From the NCBI GenBank assembly GCA_016716065.1, contig JADJXA010000003.1, positions 186,001-250,000 of the forward strand: a DNA stretch of 64,000 bases, in the 5' to 3' direction. The stretch comes from Candidatus Leptovillus gracilis. Its GTDB lineage: Bacteria > Chloroflexota > Anaerolineae > Promineifilales > Promineifilaceae. The notes beneath the pieces are model-generated. The model worked only from the letters and a program-made list of their open reading frames with translations. It was not told the origin of the DNA and did no database searches. Below, piece after piece: positions 9,439 to 16,893 of the stretch. The translations under genes and the position numbers were made by a program. The number at the start of each line of letters is the position of its first letter. Position 1 is the stretch's first letter.

Positions 9439-9469
9439 AAAAAAGGCGAGGTGTTGTTCACATCTCGCC
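9439..9469 (-). terminator. Rho-independent terminator after the TPR/BTAD gene
   Basis: On the minus strand, GGCGAGATG, a 7-base loop, then CACCTCGCC form a stem of about 9 bp followed by a run of six T. It lies 23 bp past the stop codon at 9493 and fits a classical intrinsic terminator. Confidence 0.85.
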
Positions 9470-9492
9470 TCCAACAGAGCAATTTGCCGGGG

Positions 9493-11427
9493 TTATTTGA
9501 GCGACTGGCGTCTGATCGTCGCATAAAGCTGCTGCACCTCTTTTTGCGGCGCAAGACCCAGCTCTTTTTGCAGCACCTTTTCCAGGCGTTGATAGAGCTT
9601 GACGGCCGTTATGCGATCCCCCAGGGCAACGGCCGCGCGCATCCCCAGGGCAACAGCCTGCTCTTGCCAGGGATTGTGCCGCAGAACGCGGCGGCACAGG
9701 TCAAGACAGGCGGTGGGATCATGGGCCTGGAACCGGCTGTCGGCCAGAGCGAGCAGGGCAAACTCGAATTGATCGGCCAGGTCCTGGCGCAGGGGAATCG
9801 TCCATTCGGCCGTACAAAAAATGGGGAGAAATTCGCCGGTGCAAAGGGTAACGGCCGTTTCCCAATCCTTATCCCGGAAAGCCGCCGCAAATTCTTGCCA
9901 GTCGGCGGTTGAGCCAGCCGGAAGAACGAGTTTGATACGCTCGTCGTCTACATCCAGATAGCGGCAGGCAAAGCGGCGGTCAGGTAGGTCGGGTTCCAAC
10001 AAGTGACGTAAAGCCGAGACGGCGTGATGGTAAAAATCCAGGGCCGCATCTGAATCCTTTTCCGGACACAGGGCGTCTGTCACTTCTTGCCGTGTCAGGG
10101 TATGGCTCTGAGTGGTTTGCAGCAGGGCCAGCAGTTCTCCGGCGCGACGCTGGCGCAAGGTCTGTTTGGGAATAGAGTTCGCGCCCACCCAAACCGAAAA
10201 GTCCCCCAGCATTTCAAATCGGAGAGGGGCCGGAACGACGCGCAGCAGTTGCTCGTATAATTCTTTACCCGTCCTGGCCAGACAAGGATCAGCCGAATCC
10301 AGAACAGCGGCGATAAAAGGCAGCACCAACGAGCGTTCCTGGCCCAGGAGAAAATCATATCCGTTACTCTGGCTGAGGCGGACGGTTTGCGCCCAGGCTG
10401 CATCGGCCTGGGGATGATTTTGGGCGAACAGTAGCGCGGCACGGTACAAACTGCCCCGCGCTAAATCAAAACCGGCTTGCAGTTCGGTGGCAAGCGCAAT
10501 GGCGGACTCCAGGTCGTTCAGAGCGCTCAGCGGGTCATCGGCCGCGGCGATGGCCGTCCGGGCGCGTTCAATGAGCGCGACGGCTTGAAATTGGCGGTAA
10601 TTCAGTCGAAACGTGACGGCTGCGGCGTCATCGGCCCAGGCGGCGGACGCGGCCAGATTGCCCGCGGCGCGGTAGCTGCGGCACAAACCCAGGCGGACTT
10701 CCACATTCAGGCCGGGATCGCCGGTTGCTTCCGCAATGGATCGGGCGCATTGATACAGTGGCAATACGGCCGTTAAAAATCCAGGTCCCGGTTCTACCAA
10801 CCCGGCGCGTAAACAGCAGGTAAACCCCTCGCCCAGCGAACCTGGGAGCACAACCCGTTCCATCTGCTCCGCGATTTCCGCCGCCAGATCACGACGCCCG
10901 GTACTCCAATAGACCCAGGCAATGTCGGAGAGTGGGAACCAGAGTTCATCACCCAAATGGAGCGCCTGGGCCTGAGCCAGCGCTTCTTTGCCGGCCGCCA
11001 GCGTCAAGTCAAATTGACCCCGCGGCCAATAGATGTTGGTCGCCAGACTGTGGAGACATTTGTACAGCGCATACCGGTAATCCAACTGCCGCGCCAGGTC
11101 AATGGCCTGGTGATAATACAGTTCGGCGGCAGCGGGATCGCCAAGTTCGGCGGCGCAGTTGCCCAGGATGCGCAGCGCATCACAACGCGGCAATGAATCG
11201 GGTGGTGAATCGCGGATCACCTCTCTCACCAGAACCTGGGCCTCGTCGTAATGTCCCTGGCGAAAATGCAAATGCGCCAGACGTATAAGCGCCATAAAAA
11301 CGTCTAATGGACGATTGGCCTGACGCGCCTGCTGCAATGACAGTTTGGCGCTCTGGATGGTAGGGCCGCTGGAGCGATCTGATTCCAATCCAATCCTGTC
11401 TTGCACAATTCCAGGTATGTTATCCAT
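9493..11427 (-). CDS. TPR protein with C-terminal OmpR-like/BTAD regulator domain
   Basis: 644 residues. The first ~380 residues are alpha-helical TPR-like repeats (for example C-D-A-L-R-I-L-G-N-C-A-A-E-L-G-D-P-A-A-A). From about residue 390 the signature of a SARP-type winged helix begins (F-E-M-L-G-D-F-S-V-W-V-G, then R-R-A-G-E-L-L-A-L-L), followed by a BTAD domain ending in Q-K-E-L-G-L-A-P-Q-K-E-V. The usual order in SARP/BTAD regulators is DNA-binding domain first, so this is a reversed arrangement. Likely a transcription regulator whose TPR half senses a protein or peptide partner. A good terminator follows. The region upstream to 11661 is featureless. Confidence 0.8.
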   Translation of the reverse strand: MDNIPGIVQDRIGLESDRSSGPTIQSAKLSLQQARQANRPLDVFMALIRLAHLHFRQGHYDEAQVLVREVIRDSPPDSLPRCDALRILGNCAAELGDPAAAELYYHQAIDLARQLDYRYALYKCLHSLATNIYWPRGQFDLTLAAGKEALAQAQALHLGDELWFPLSDIAWVYWSTGRRDLAAEIAEQMERVVLPGSLGEGFTCCLRAGLVEPGPGFLTAVLPLYQCARSIAEATGDPGLNVEVRLGLCRSYRAAGNLAASAAWADDAAAVTFRLNYRQFQAVALIERARTAIAAADDPLSALNDLESAIALATELQAGFDLARGSLYRAALLFAQNHPQADAAWAQTVRLSQSNGYDFLLGQERSLVLPFIAAVLDSADPCLARTGKELYEQLLRVVPAPLRFEMLGDFSVWVGANSIPKQTLRQRRAGELLALLQTTQSHTLTRQEVTDALCPEKDSDAALDFYHHAVSALRHLLEPDLPDRRFACRYLDVDDERIKLVLPAGSTADWQEFAAAFRDKDWETAVTLCTGEFLPIFCTAEWTIPLRQDLADQFEFALLALADSRFQAHDPTACLDLCRRVLRHNPWQEQAVALGMRAAVALGDRITAVKLYQRLEKVLQKELGLAPQKEVQQLYATIRRQSLK

Positions 11428-11661
11428 GAGACTGAATTATACGAGACTATCCAAATGTGGGGAGTAGGCAGTCGGCGTACAGCATAATGGGGCAAATACA
11501 TAATAGATACCCGGCCACACGAAAGGGTATATCTATTCCGCAAGCGCTCTCTACATCGTTCTAGGCGGCAAATTCAGGAAAATTGATGGCGTTGCACATC
11601 TGAACCAATTAGAAGCCCATGTAGGCGCGTGAAATCAAAGGTTAGCTGACGGGAGTGCCAC

Positions 11662-12687
11662 CTAAACTGGAGGGATTGGCGCATTGGCCGCCAGCGCCAG
11701 CTCAATCTGGATGAAGTCACCGGCCGTCACCTGCAAACTGCGCATCGGCTCCAGGTAACGCTCGGTTGTCGTGATGCTGGCATGGCCCAACATCTGCTGG
11801 ATCTGCCGCAAATCAGCGCCCCCTTTTAAAGCCAGCGCAGCTGCCGTTCGCCGCAAGTCGTGGGCGGCTAAAGCCGCTTCTCCCTTCCTATTATAATACC
11901 CCACCGCCAGCACATGCTCCTTGACCACATTGTAAATCGCCTGCGGCGTCAAATGACCATCGGTCAGGCCGCCCCCTTTGGTGCGCACCGACCCGGCCAG
12001 GCTGCCGTCTTTGTTCAACGCCAGAAAGATACGGCCGTGCTGTCGCCGCGCTGCCTGCCCCCAACTGTCCAGCGCCACCTTCACCCAGGGCGGAATGCCC
12101 ACCGAACGTACCCGGCCCCGTTTGCCCACCAAGTCGATAATCGCCCAACGGCCGTCGCGCTGCTGAATCATCTCCCAGGTCAAACCAGCCACTTCTGCCC
12201 GTCGTAAACCGGTACCAATCATCACCGCCAGAATGGTCTGGTCGCGGGTGGCTTTCAGCAGGGGAATCTCTTCCTGCCGCCAGCGGGTGACCGGTGTGTT
12301 GACCAGCTTCTCCGCTTCCTCTTTGGTCAGCCAGTTGCCGGCGCGCACCCCTTCCTGCTTGACCCCTTTGACTCGTTCCACGCCATAGGCCAGGGTGGGG
12401 GGGACTAAACCGTTGTCGGCGGCCTCGGCCGCCAGCTTACGGATGGCCGACAGCGCCTGGTTGATGCTGCTGCGACTTTTGCCGGATTGCACCAATTCTT
12501 CACGGTAGGCGTTAATCGTGGCTTTGCTGAAACCGGGACGGCCGTTTTGCTCATACCAATCCAGGAAATCAATGAGGGCGCGGCTGTAGGCCCGCTTGCT
12601 GTGCGGGCTGTCCACACTCTGCGTCACCAAATCAATGATGGCATACCAGTCATCTTGGGGGATGAGGGCTGTATTTTGTCTGTCCAT
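11662..12687 (-). CDS. Tyrosine recombinase/integrase (Xer-like)
   Basis: 341 residues. A SAM-like N-terminal core-binding domain (S-P-H-S-K-R-A-Y-S-R-A-L-I-D-F-L-D-W) is followed by the catalytic domain with Arg in T-G-L-R-R-A-E-V-A-G-L, the H-D-L-R-R box, G-H-A-S-I-T-T-T-E and the nucleophile Tyr in R-Y-L. Length and layout fit phage or integrative-element integrases and stand-alone Xer-like enzymes rather than an integron IntI, since the IntI-specific insert is not evident. The start at 12687 lacks a strong ribosome site. An inverted array of TTTTTGAGAA repeats lies directly upstream and could be its substrate or regulatory region. Confidence 0.9.
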   Translation of the reverse strand: MDRQNTALIPQDDWYAIIDLVTQSVDSPHSKRAYSRALIDFLDWYEQNGRPGFSKATINAYREELVQSGKSRSSINQALSAIRKLAAEAADNGLVPPTLAYGVERVKGVKQEGVRAGNWLTKEEAEKLVNTPVTRWRQEEIPLLKATRDQTILAVMIGTGLRRAEVAGLTWEMIQQRDGRWAIIDLVGKRGRVRSVGIPPWVKVALDSWGQAARRQHGRIFLALNKDGSLAGSVRTKGGGLTDGHLTPQAIYNVVKEHVLAVGYYNRKGEAALAAHDLRRTAAALALKGGADLRQIQQMLGHASITTTERYLEPMRSLQVTAGDFIQIELALAANAPIPPV

Positions 12688-12801
12688 GTGGTTATGTTAT
12701 GTCAAATTCTGCAATCTGTCAATAGCTTTTGTTAACGGTGATTATCATAAGGTATTATGTTGATATAAAGTTGGGTTTTGCGGCGGTTGGGAACCTTTTT
12801 G

Positions 12802-13195
12802 CATGTAGGATCCCACAATTTTTGAGAACTGTTCCATATATTTTGAGAATCTGTTCCACAATTTTTGAGAATTCCGTTTCACAGTTTTTGAGAATGGCCT
12901 ATTTTGGAAACCGGCTACTCTGGAAGCCGGTAGAAGATTTTGTAGGCTGTTCTCAATAATTGTGGGATAAGGGCGAACAAGTCATGTAGGTTATTCTCAA
13001 AAATTAAGGCATAACTGTAGGAAATTCTCAAAAACTGCGGAATAGTTGTCTCAAAAACTGTGGAATAGCCAGCTAATTGGATGAGAGGCTATTCTCAAAA
13101 ATTACGAAATCCTACATGTGGGATTGTAGGATTCGCTAAATAATGAGAATCATCGGTAAATCATGAGACTGAATCGGTAAATAATGAGACTGGCT
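12802..13195. repeat. Inverted array of TTTTTGAGAA repeats plus short tandem repeats
   Basis: Four copies of (A/T)TTTTGAGAA run forward at 12819, 12840, 12862 and 12885, spaced 21-23 bp. After a central hairpin (ACCGGCT...AGCCGGT, about 12911-12932), five reversed copies TTCTCAA(A/T)AA or close variants occur at 12950, 12994, 13025, 13048 and 13092, with spacings of 44, 31, 23 and 44 bp. The half-arrays are flanked by matching CATGTAGGAT and ATCCTACATG. At 13134-13195, three ~20-bp units of GGTAAAT(A/C)ATGAGA(C/A)T follow. The two-helical-turn spacing suggests sites for a protein binding one DNA face, such as recombinase arm sites, transposon ends or iterons. Confidence 0.75.
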
Positions 13196-13468
13196 CTGAA
13201 ATTTGCTCCCACTGTCAACTTCTTAAGAGATGTAAATCGTTGCGGCTTACCCATATCGAATATAGACCTCCCCAAAACCAGGCAGCTGTCACTTCGCCTG
13301 CCAATGTCCGCTGTAAAACCCGCACCAGGTCACAACCGTCCGCAACTGATTCACACAAAGTCACTGGCTTGTGTCAAAGAAACCAGGAATATGATCAAGT
13401 TCATCCGCTTGTTAGGCCGCCGCAAGCGTAGAGAGCCAGACCTACAAGTGGACGCAGTCTGCCGTGCC

Positions 13469-13515
13469 GTTAAGCCGACCCGCGAAGCGGGTTCGGTTTG
13501 AATGAATTGTTAGGC
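13469..13515 (-). repeat. attC-like site (integron cassette), incomplete
   Basis: Immediately after the VOC gene's stop, the minus strand reads GCCTAACAATTCATTCAAAC, then C-C-G-A-A-C-C-C-G-C, T-T-C, G-C-G-G-G-T-C-G-G and CTTAAC. The R'' core GCCTAAC, the AATTCATTCAA spacer and the imperfect hairpin with one unpaired A closely match attC sites of known gene cassettes. The expected second core GTTRRRY is not found after CTTAAC, so the site is truncated or degenerate. A second isolated GCCTAAC occurs on the minus strand at 13417-13411. Confidence 0.6.
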
Positions 13516-13518
13516 GTC

Positions 13519-13881
13519 TCAGCCCGCAGCCGGCCACTGGCGAAAGATCACACACACCGTTGTCTTGTCCAACATGGCGAACTCCAGCGCACCCCATGGT
13601 TTGAGCGAGACGGTGCTTGAGTTGGGATGCAAGAGGTGGGGCGAGCGAGCGGACATTTCATCGAATATTTCGTCAATGTTATCTGTGTCGATGCCAAGCT
13701 CTGGACGATCCTTAGCCGCATACTCAGGGCTCTGGACGATATAAGCCTTGGCGCCGTCACGTCCAATGACCGCCATATCCGCGTCCTGATAGAGGACCTC
13801 GAATCCCAAGCCGTCCACAAAAAACTCGAGCCCGTCTTGTAGGTGATCGTAGAAGATCTTCGGGATAAGGTTCTTGAACAT
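13519..13881 (-). CDS. VOC/glyoxalase-bleomycin resistance family protein, cassette-borne
   Basis: 120 residues beginning MFKNLIPKIFYDHLQDGLEF, one complete betaalphabetabetabeta VOC unit pair (strands around F-E-V-L-Y-Q-D-A-D-M-A-V-I-G and L-E-F-A-M-L-D-K-T-T-V-C-V-I-F). AGGAG lies 7 bases ahead of the ATG. Family members are metal-dependent lyases, dioxygenases or drug-binding proteins; the substrate here is unknown. The stop codon is followed within four bases by an attC-like core, the usual geometry of an integron gene cassette. A group II intron relic ends only 30 bases upstream of the start. It was probably acquired horizontally. Confidence 0.85.
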   Translation of the reverse strand: MFKNLIPKIFYDHLQDGLEFFVDGLGFEVLYQDADMAVIGRDGAKAYIVQSPEYAAKDRPELGIDTDNIDEIFDEMSARSPHLLHPNSSTVSLKPWGALEFAMLDKTTVCVIFRQWPAAG

Positions 13882-13910
13882 TTGGATGCTCCTAAAATTG
13901 AAGTGAGATG

Positions 13911-14160
13911 GTCGGGTAGCAAGAGACCATTTCTGCTCTCTCGCTCCCTAAGAACGGTACAGGCCCCTTTCAAGGCACACCGCTCATGCCTCTCAAATGC
14001 CCGGTGAAAGACACGGTTTCAACACGGTTAAGTTTAGGGCATGAACTTGCCGGTGACAATTGGCCTGCAGAAGAACGGTGTTTGTTAACGTGTCCGCACC
14101 ACCCATAGTACGCCTGACAAGATGGTGTACGTCCAGGTCGGTATCCAGGTCGGCCCAAAA
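13911..14160 (-). mobile_element. Group II intron 3' remnant (maturase HNH end plus domains V and VI)
   Basis: Minus-strand reading gives the HNH endonuclease end of an intron maturase: L-D-V-H-H-L-V-R-R-T-M-G-G-A-D-T-L-T-N, then L-L-Q-A-N-C-H-R-Q-V-H, followed by stop codons. Next, 13985-13952 fits a 34-nt domain V (GAGCGGTGTGCC, T-T-G-A-A-A, then ...GTACCGTTC). The next 41 nt form a domain VI hairpin (GGGAGCGAGAGA paired with GTCTCTTGCTACCC), and the intron appears to end in CCCGAC at 13911. This resembles bacterial class C introns, some of which target attC sites. Everything upstream (reverse transcriptase and domains I-IV) is missing, so it cannot splice or move by itself. Confidence 0.85.
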
Positions 14161-14355
14161 TCAGAATATCCCGAAAGTAGGCGGGTTTGTTTGCATCCAA
14201 TCATCTGGCATGGTGCTGCTGACAAAAGCATCGGCCAAGACCCGATAACATTCCCGTTGGTGACCATTAAGCGGAACTAAAGTATATCCCAGCGATGATC
14301 TAGCTTCCCCTGTATGGTTGTAACAACCACGTAGGCTTAAAACCGTTCAATACTC
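14161..14355 (-). other. Short gene fragment next to the intron relic
   Basis: A reading frame ending at the TGA near 14161 gives G-Y-T-L-V-P-L-N-G-H-Q-R-E-C-Y-R-V-L-A-D-A-F before the intron relic starts. It may be the tail of a lost cassette gene into which the intron fragment was joined. Nothing else is recognisable before the BRO-family gene. Confidence 0.35.
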
Positions 14356-15234
14356 TCAAGACGTCGCCTCATCGTTTTCTTCTTCACCAGCCGGTAACTG
14401 CTCTTGTTCCACTTGCGGCCGTTCCAGGTAATTTGTAGACGAGACGACCGGACGGCCTGTTTCGGCCTCCAACTCCCGGCGCGCATTACCGGCAATTCGC
14501 CCACCTTTACGAGCAGCTGTTTGGTTTTCATTAAAGCCTTGGGTGTCATCCCGTCGCGTGATTTCCGTTGTGGCCGCTTCGCCTAATATCGTGAACGCTA
14601 ATTCCAGCCCGGTCATATGATCGCGCAGGTTTTCCCGCTTTAGCTTCTTCAGCTTCTTGTGCTCGCTCGGGGTTAGGCCAAAGGTTGCCCTGGCAATCTC
14701 GGCCGTGAGCATAGCTACCTCTCGGCCAGCCTCTACACCGCGATTTTGCCATTCATCTGTCAGCTCATTGCGGGTGACAATGGATTGCAGTCGTCGTTCA
14801 ATCCAGTCGTCGGAATATCCCTTGACCCTGTAGATTTGCCGCAGGCGTTCCGCTGCCAGCTCAGGGTTGTCTATCTCCTCTAATCGCCCCCTACCCACTT
14901 CAGCCAGCCAGCGCTTAAATGGTTCTGCTTTGGGAGAAGGAATTGACTGAATAATGCGCAACATACCCTCTGTGTCCGCACAATCGGTATCGTAAAAACG
15001 ATTGTTGGGCGCCTTTAATTTGAACTGTCGACAATTTGTCGACAGTTCAACGCCTTCATTTTCAGCTACCCGTTTTTTCATTCGGTACCAATAATCGCGG
15101 GGCTTTTGACTATCTGTTAGCGCTTCAATCACGTCGACAACAGCGTACCACCATTCTCCCGTGACTTCATCCATGATGCGCCGAATGCGATAATCCTCAA
15201 ATTGGAGTTGTACTAATGCTTTATCCTCACTCAT
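14356..15234 (-). CDS. BRO-N/antirepressor-like protein
   Basis: About 292 residues from the ATG at 15234 (M-S-E-D-K-A-L-V-Q-L), chosen because AAGGA lies 7 bases before it; two earlier starts are possible. Residues 10-110 show the BRO N-terminal fold (I-R-R-I-M-D-E, E-W-W-Y-A-V-V-D-V-I-E-A-L-T, then Y-W-Y-R-M-K-K-R). A conserved C-terminal part follows (L-K-R-E-N-L-R-D-H-M-T-G-L-E-L-A-F-T-I-L-G-E, then G-G-R-I-A-G-N-A-R-R-E-L-E). These proteins resemble phage antirepressors and the DinD group and probably bind DNA or a regulator. It lies between two integrases, consistent with a mobile-element origin. Confidence 0.8.
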   Translation of the reverse strand: MSEDKALVQLQFEDYRIRRIMDEVTGEWWYAVVDVIEALTDSQKPRDYWYRMKKRVAENEGVELSTNCRQFKLKAPNNRFYDTDCADTEGMLRIIQSIPSPKAEPFKRWLAEVGRGRLEEIDNPELAAERLRQIYRVKGYSDDWIERRLQSIVTRNELTDEWQNRGVEAGREVAMLTAEIARATFGLTPSEHKKLKKLKRENLRDHMTGLELAFTILGEAATTEITRRDDTQGFNENQTAARKGGRIAGNARRELEAETGRPVVSSTNYLERPQVEQEQLPAGEEENDEATS

Positions 15235-15619
15235 TGTCATTCCTTTCTCTGCGAGCATATTTGCCAGCAGGCAGCCAGGGTATCTTCACCACCAATATGA
15301 TAGCACAATTGTTCTGACTTATCAGACGCGTGGATGGCCTCAAATCAGAATACGGTAGAAAATGTGCCACATTGGAGAGTCAATTTAGCCATTTCGACGT
15401 TCTACCTGAATCTCCACTAGCAAAAACAGTTTATCCGGTTGAAGAGGCTGCGGTATTGAACTCGTGTCAATGAAATACTACTCATCAAAGCGCTTGAGCG
15501 CGATCTGCCCGGTCATTATGGACTAAAAGTGGTCACAACTTGCGAGGCAACACGATGGGTATTTCTATTTGTCGTTGGCCGACGAAGACCAGAGATTCGT
15601 CTCTGGCCTGTGGGCCAGA
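15235..15619. other. Intergenic DNA, no gene seen
   Basis: Spacer between the recombinase and the BRO-family gene. A short hairpin (CCAGAGATTCGTCTCTGG, about 15590-15607) lies just past the recombinase stop on the minus strand and could help end its transcript. Nothing else stands out. Confidence 0.4.
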
Positions 15620-16687
15620 TTAGCCCCAAACATTCGGTACACTTACCACCTTGTTCCGTTTCCGGTAATGGTGATACATAACACTGGTAGACCACCCCAA
15701 CACATCCATCGCCGCCGCCTCGCTTATCTCCTTCTCGGCGAACGTTTCCGCCAGGCTGTGGCGCATGTCATGGGGCGATAAATCGTCAATTCCCAGGATG
15801 TCCTGGCCCAGGCGCCGCACGCGGCCTTGTACAGCTCGTTTGCTCATGGCTCTAGGCAGCAGTTCACTGCCTTCCAAGTTCACACTGACTGCCACCCGCC
15901 GGGACGCCGCCAGCAAACGGCCGTCCCCCAGCTCCTCCGGCCGTACCTTCAAATACTCCCGCAAAATCTGGCGCAAAGGCGCCGGCATATCCAATTGACT
16001 ATCGGTATCGGTCTTTTGCCGGTAAATGTGCAGGATACCGCCCACCAGATCAATGTCACTCATCGATAAGGCCACCAGCTCTGAGACACGCATCCCTAAA
16101 TAAATGAACATGCCCACCATGAGCTGGTCGCGCCGTCCCTGCGGATTTTCGGGCAGCGCTGTTAATAATAACTTTACCTGGTCGCGGTCCAGGAAATTGC
16201 TGGCATCCTTCTGGTTGCTAATCCGGGTCACCTCCCGCTGCTCATTGACACGTCTGCCTGTTTTCCGCGTGAACCCGGCCACGTCCCGAATCCGCAGGCG
16301 TTCATCCTCCGGGATGACTCCGGCTTGTCCGGCCAGGTCGGCCATTTTGCGAATGATGCTTAACCGCTGGTTGATACTGCCAATGGCATAACCTTTGGCT
16401 GACAGCCAATCCCGATACCCCTGCACCATGGCCCAGGTCACGCCGCGCCATGCCCGCGGATCTGTTAAGTGTAGATCTGTGGGTCGGTTGATGTGAATTT
16501 CAGCCAGCGCCTGGCTAAAAAGATTCACTGTAATTTTGTACGCTTTTTTCGTCTCTTCGGATTTGTGCCGCATATGATCGGCAAAAACATCGCCGGCGGC
16601 CTTCTCATTGGCCAGTTGTCCCGCCAGGATCATTTTGTCGGTCTCCGAAGGCGCCAGCGCAAATGGGGGGTCAGCTTGAACAGTCAT
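15620..16687 (-). CDS. Tyrosine recombinase/phage-type integrase
   Basis: About 355 residues. The ATG at 16687 has AGGTGG 7 bases upstream; a GTG two codons earlier is an alternative. The N-terminal core-binding domain (E-E-T-K-K-A-Y-K-I-T-V-N-L-F-S) is followed by catalytic Arg in G-M-R-V-S-E-L-V-A-L, the H-D-M-R-H box, a G-W pair in place of the usual G-H, and Tyr in M-Y-H-H-Y. It is distinct from the integrase at 11662 and shares little sequence with it. Two recombinases flanking a cassette, an intron relic and a BRO protein suggest repeated integration at this site. Confidence 0.9.
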   Translation of the reverse strand: MTVQADPPFALAPSETDKMILAGQLANEKAAGDVFADHMRHKSEETKKAYKITVNLFSQALAEIHINRPTDLHLTDPRAWRGVTWAMVQGYRDWLSAKGYAIGSINQRLSIIRKMADLAGQAGVIPEDERLRIRDVAGFTRKTGRRVNEQREVTRISNQKDASNFLDRDQVKLLLTALPENPQGRRDQLMVGMFIYLGMRVSELVALSMSDIDLVGGILHIYRQKTDTDSQLDMPAPLRQILREYLKVRPEELGDGRLLAASRRVAVSVNLEGSELLPRAMSKRAVQGRVRRLGQDILGIDDLSPHDMRHSLAETFAEKEISEAAAMDVLGWSTSVMYHHYRKRNKVVSVPNVWG

Positions 16688-16699
16688 CGGCACACCACC

Positions 16700-16860
16700 T
16701 AAAAATCAGCCCATCACCAAAAACAGCCGCAGCCCAAAAATCCAGCACAGCACCAAAAACAGGCGCATCACCCAAAACAGCCACAGCCTCAAAAATCCAG
16801 CACAGCACCCAAAAACAGCCGCCGCAGCCAACACAAAAAGCCAGCCACTTTTCCCCCATT
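16700..16860. repeat. Tandem repeats, 55-bp unit with ~18-bp subrepeats
   Basis: AAAAATCCAGCACAGCACC occurs at 16736 and 16791 (period 55). Between and around them recur CCAAAAACAGCCGCAGC-type 18-mers. The array sits directly upstream of the recombinase start and extends toward the IS at 16903, whose target duplication (TTTCCAGCA) contains part of the repeat's CCAGCA. No CRISPR geometry: the units differ and there are no unique spacers. Confidence 0.75.
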
Positions 16861-16893
16861 ATACTACATGTTTATGCCCCTTACATGTAGTGA

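Noticed and set aside
11662..12687. Integron integrase (IntI) for the adjacent cassette
   Set aside because: The protein lacks the IntI-specific insert and reads as a Xer/phage-type tyrosine recombinase.
12802..13195. CRISPR or plain replication iterons
   Set aside because: The 10-bp core repeats are inverted around a centre, with AT-rich fill; there is no Rep gene and no spacer-like unique DNA.
13184..13501. Plus-strand ORF of 105 codons across the attC-like region
   Set aside because: Its frame crosses the hairpin and repeat sequences, has no ribosome site and no protein-like pattern; the structural DNA features explain the region better.
16700..16860. CRISPR array
   Set aside because: The repeats are imperfect, their spacing varies, there are no unique spacers and no cas gene is present.
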